The position numbers were made by a program, and so were the translations under genes. Positions 12,947 through 14,953 of a stretch of 14,953 nucleotides of DNA are shown piece by piece; positions within the stretch are counted from its first letter, which is position 1, and the number at the start of each line of letters is the position of its first letter. The stretch comes from Colimorpha_A sp045533115 (GTDB lineage: Bacteria; Bacillota; Clostridia; Oscillospirales; CAG-272), in assembly GCA_045533115.1 (NCBI GenBank), contig JAZSHF010000075.1, positions 1 through 14,953 on the forward strand. The letters run 5' to 3'. The notes beneath the pieces were generated by a model that made no database searches, was not told the DNA's origin, and saw only the letters and a list, made by a program, of their open reading frames with translations.

Positions 12947-14014
12947 TCATTCTTTAACGGCATCGACTACGCTTTTCACGATTATTGCACCGATCGGGAA
13001 AACGAAAAGCCCTGAAAAGCCCATAAGCTTAAACCCGATATACATCGCGGCAAGAGTAAGCAGGGGTGAAATGCCGATGCTTTCCCCGACGATTTTCGGC
13101 TCCGAAATCTGTCTTACGAGCCAGATTATGCCGAAAATGATAAGAAGCCCCGTCGCCGTGTAGCTGTCGCCGATCATATAAAGAACGACCGCCCACGGTA
13201 CAAGCACAGTTCCGACACCGAGCACGGGCAGAATATCAATAAGCGCGATAATCACCGAAAGCGTCAGAGCATAGGGTATTTTCAGTATCAGAAAACCGAT
13301 AAAAAGCTGTACGCAGGTGATGGTCAGTATGATGGCATACGCACGGACGTACTTTCTTGCCGCGTGCATCAACTTATCCTTGATCTTGAAGAGCCGAGGA
13401 CGTTTTTCCCTTGGAACGAGCTTAACGACGAAGCAGTTAAGATCGTTCACGTCGGCGGCAAGATAAAAGGTCGCGACGATAAGAGTTATCAGGAAGAGCA
13501 GAATTCCCGGAAGCGACGAAACGAAGCTCATAACGGCACTCGGAATTTTGGCGGAGAACGACGTCAGCGCCCCCTCGAGCATATTTACCGCCGCGCGCGA
13601 TACGACGTCAAGCGCCCTTTCGCTCTCGATCTTTGACAGTATCGGGAGCTTCTTCATTGCGCCGTCTCCCGAATGTATCATATCCTCAATAAAATCCGCG
13701 CCGCCATCGGTCAGCCCCTTTGCCATCGAGGTGATCTCCGACGCCATTCTCGAAAAAAACATAAATGAAAGCGCAAATATCAGCGTAAAAACGAATCCGA
13801 CGGTGCCAAACGCCGCGGTTTTGCGCGACAAGCGTGTCCTTTTGCATATTTTGTCAACGGTCGGTCGGAGAAAAAGCGCGGCAGTGTAGGCAAAAATGAA
13901 GGGCAAAAGCGGTGAGAGCAGATGCTTTACGAAAATGCACAGTGCGAGTATTACGATAATGGCGTATGCGCTCAAAACGAGATTTCTTTTGTAGCCCTTG
14001 GGCGGTAGATCCAT
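12947..14014 (-). CDS. ytvI: AI-2E family membrane protein, probable sporulation protein YtvI
   Basis: A 355-residue multi-span protein with the AI-2E/PerM layout. Two N-terminal spans (29-75) are followed by a third, a soluble loop (about 95-160) and a C-terminal membrane half. The latter contains ALIDILPVLGVGTVLVPWA, RQISEPKIVGESIGISPLLTLAAMYIG and a last span ending FVFPIGAIIVKSV. The 'RQ..EPKIVG..IG..PL.TL..MY.G' block is typical of the YtvI branch, which is conserved in spore formers; its transported substrate is unknown. ATG 14014 is the likely start: GAGGTG lies about 4 to 5 bases before it, while the longer form to 14062 adds an atypical tail. A TATAAT (14043-14048, - strand) may be its -10, with no good -35 visible. 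Other AI-2E subfamilies cannot be ruled out. Confidence 0.87.
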   Translation of the reverse strand: MDLPPKGYKRNLVLSAYAIIVILALCIFVKHLLSPLLPFIFAYTAALFLRPTVDKICKRTRLSRKTAAFGTVGFVFTLIFALSFMFFSRMASEITSMAKGLTDGGADFIEDMIHSGDGAMKKLPILSKIESERALDVVSRAAVNMLEGALTSFSAKIPSAVMSFVSSLPGILLFLITLIVATFYLAADVNDLNCFVVKLVPREKRPRLFKIKDKLMHAARKYVRAYAIILTITCVQLFIGFLILKIPYALTLSVIIALIDILPVLGVGTVLVPWAVVLYMIGDSYTATGLLIIFGIIWLVRQISEPKIVGESIGISPLLTLAAMYIGFKLMGFSGLFVFPIGAIIVKSVVDAVKE

Positions 14015-14083
14015 ATTGCACCTCAAATTTTTCGTTAATTTAATTATACACCCCGAATACAAAGTAAATTCACTTTTCGGTAA

Positions 14084-14112
14084 TTGATTTTTTTATTAAA
14101 GTGTGATAATAT
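14084..14112 (+). promoter_or_regulatory. Predicted sigma-A promoter of the cyclophilin gene
   Basis: TTGATT (14084-14089) and TAATAT (14107-14112) are 17 bases apart, about 28 bases before the start codon. A TG dinucleotide just upstream (TGTGATAAT) may add an extended -10 contact if the alternative GATAAT box is used. Confidence 0.6.
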
Positions 14113-14140
14113 TGTTGAAACAAATCATTAAGAGGTAATT

Positions 14141-14767
14141 ATGAAAAGACTGTTTTTGATAATTCTTTCGCTGACTTTTATGTTTTCTCTCGTTTCCTGC
14201 AAGGAAAACATTGACTACAACGTGACGGAGATCGGCGGATACGTGGTTGAAGAAAGCGAGCTTCCGACGAACTACGTTCGTATCGTTATGAAAAACGGCG
14301 ACGCGATGCTCCTTGAGCTTTATCCCGATGACGCGCCTATCACGGTTGCGAATTTCAAAAAGCTCGTTGCGGAGAAGTACTATGACGGGATAATCTTCCA
14401 CCGCGTTATCTCCGGATTTATGATCCAGGGCGGAGCAGGTGAGGGCAGACCCGCCATCAAGGGCGAGTTCCGTATAAACGGCATCAGCAATCCGATAAAG
14501 CACGAGCGCGGCGTTATCTCAATGGCGCGCGCCACGTCCTATAACAGCGCGTCGACGCAGTTCTTTATAGTCCACAGAACTTCGCCGAGCAATACCGAAG
14601 CCCTCGACGGACAGTATGCGTCATTCGGCAAGCTCCTTGCGGGCTACGACGTGCTTGATAAGATCGCATCGGTCGATACAAATTCGTCCGATAAGCCGAT
14701 AAAGAAGCAGCAGATGGCGACCGTCAGATTCGTCAACGTCGTGTCAAGTCCCGAGATTCCCGAATAA
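14141..14767 (+). CDS. Cyclophilin-type peptidyl-prolyl isomerase, lipoprotein
   Basis: A 208-residue predicted lipoprotein with signal peptide MKRLFLIILSLTFMFSLVSC, a lipobox LVSC and lipidated Cys20. The mature part is a cyclophilin domain (about 45-200): FHRVISGFMIQGG (86-98) gives the catalytic Arg88 with Phe93 and Gln96, and GVISMARA and STQFFIV (138-144) hold the rest of the active site. LDGQYASFGKL closes the domain. The Trp that binds cyclosporin in human CypA is Ala154, as expected for many bacterial forms. It should help fold exported proteins at the outer face of the membrane. GAGG stands eight bases before the ATG. It diverges from the YtvI-like gene and has its own terminator, so it is a single-gene transcript. 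Confidence 0.94.
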   Translation: MKRLFLIILSLTFMFSLVSCKENIDYNVTEIGGYVVEESELPTNYVRIVMKNGDAMLLELYPDDAPITVANFKKLVAEKYYDGIIFHRVISGFMIQGGAGEGRPAIKGEFRINGISNPIKHERGVISMARATSYNSASTQFFIVHRTSPSNTEALDGQYASFGKLLAGYDVLDKIASVDTNSSDKPIKKQQMATVRFVNVVSSPEIPE

Positions 14768-14773
14768 AACAAA

Positions 14774-14802
14774 AACAGGCGAACGCAGTTCGCCTGTTTT
14801 TT
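14774..14802 (+). terminator. Rho-independent terminator, convergent (cyclophilin / ZIP)
   Basis: AACAGGCGAAC, loop GCA, GTTCGCCTGTT followed by six T in all. On the - strand the same hairpin is followed by TTTTTG, so it also serves the converging ZIP gene ending at 14818. Confidence 0.92.
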
Positions 14803-14817
14803 CTTCCGTTTGCAAAT

Positions 14818-14953
14818 TCATCCTCCTATCAGGGTGTCAAAGATCAGCATAAAGCAGAAGCCGAGGATAAGCGCGTAGGTTGCGCCTCGCTCGCTTCCGT
14901 GAGCGTGTGTTTCGGGGATCATTTCGTCGCTTACGACGTAGAGCATCGTGCCT
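14818..14953 (-). CDS. ZIP-family metal transporter (C-terminal fragment, cut by window edge)
   Basis: Only the last 44 residues are in the window. They read GTMLYVVSDEMIPETHAHG, a loop, then ALILGFCFMLIFDTLIGG before the stop. 'GaM.yvv..EliPE.' followed by one final span ending in 'D..lG' is characteristic of the C terminus of bacterial ZIP (ZupT/GufA-like) transporters, which import zinc, iron or manganese. The 5' part and promoter lie beyond the window. The substrate cannot be told from this fragment. Confidence 0.85.
   Translation of the reverse strand, partial: GTMLYVVSDEMIPETHAHGSERGATYALILGFCFMLIFDTLIGG

Noticed and set aside
1..14953. RNA genes, CRISPR arrays, transposases, phage genes or defence systems
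   Set aside because: I looked for tRNA-like cloverleaf ends, conserved rRNA text, regularly spaced repeats and the relevant protein motifs and found none.

Overview
The window looks like chromosomal DNA of a spore-forming anaerobic Firmicute, probably an uncultured gut clostridium of the Oscillospirales type. The evidence is a clear Spo0A, a SpoIID-like lytic enzyme, a YtvI-type membrane protein, a FeoA/FeoB iron system with a Cys-rich FeoB-associated peptide, strong Gram-positive ribosome binding sites, and a GC-rich palindromic intergenic repeat of a style common in gut clostridia. The genus is inferred, not shown.

Region 1 (1 to about 7171, all + strand) is the distal part of a surface-polysaccharide operon. 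It holds a 5'-truncated polysaccharide pyruvyl transferase, a Wzx-type flippase, a divergent MurB-like flavoprotein, a galactokinase-like GHMP kinase, a sugar nucleotidyltransferase, a CDP-glycerol glycerophosphotransferase, a TagD glycerol-3-phosphate cytidylyltransferase and a VOC-fold protein. The run ends in a strong terminator. Most junctions overlap or are very short. Kinase plus nucleotidyltransferase can make an NDP-sugar. TagD makes CDP-glycerol, which the TagF/TagB-like enzyme would use to put glycerol phosphate on the glycan. The pyruvyl transferase would add another acidic group and the flippase would export the lipid-linked unit. The MurB-like gene is the unusual member.

Region 2 (7183 to 10502) is an iron module. 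A short DtxR/IdeR-type regulator is translationally coupled to a GtrA-family membrane protein on the - strand. It diverges from feoA, feoB and a 47-residue Cys-rich membrane peptide on the + strand. Two copies of one palindrome, GTTAGC-N4-GCTAAC, lie at the feoA transcription start and just before a -10 box ahead of feoB. They are probable iron-responsive operators.

Region 3 (10503 to 14014, - strand) is sporulation-related: spo0A, a repeat-bearing intergenic stretch, a SpoIID/LytB protein, a terminator, and a YtvI/AI-2E family membrane protein. Region 4 holds a divergent cyclophilin lipoprotein (+), a shared convergent terminator, and the C-terminal end of a ZIP metal transporter (-) cut by the window edge.

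I saw no tRNA, rRNA, CRISPR, transposase or phage gene. The first three genes look more AT-rich than most later ones, which fits a mosaic capsule locus. I found no wholly new system. The items most worth checking are the MurB paralogue with an apparently altered active site, the paired operators with unusual spacing, the Spo0A receiver with Arg in place of the conserved Lys, and spo0A placed next to spoIID.
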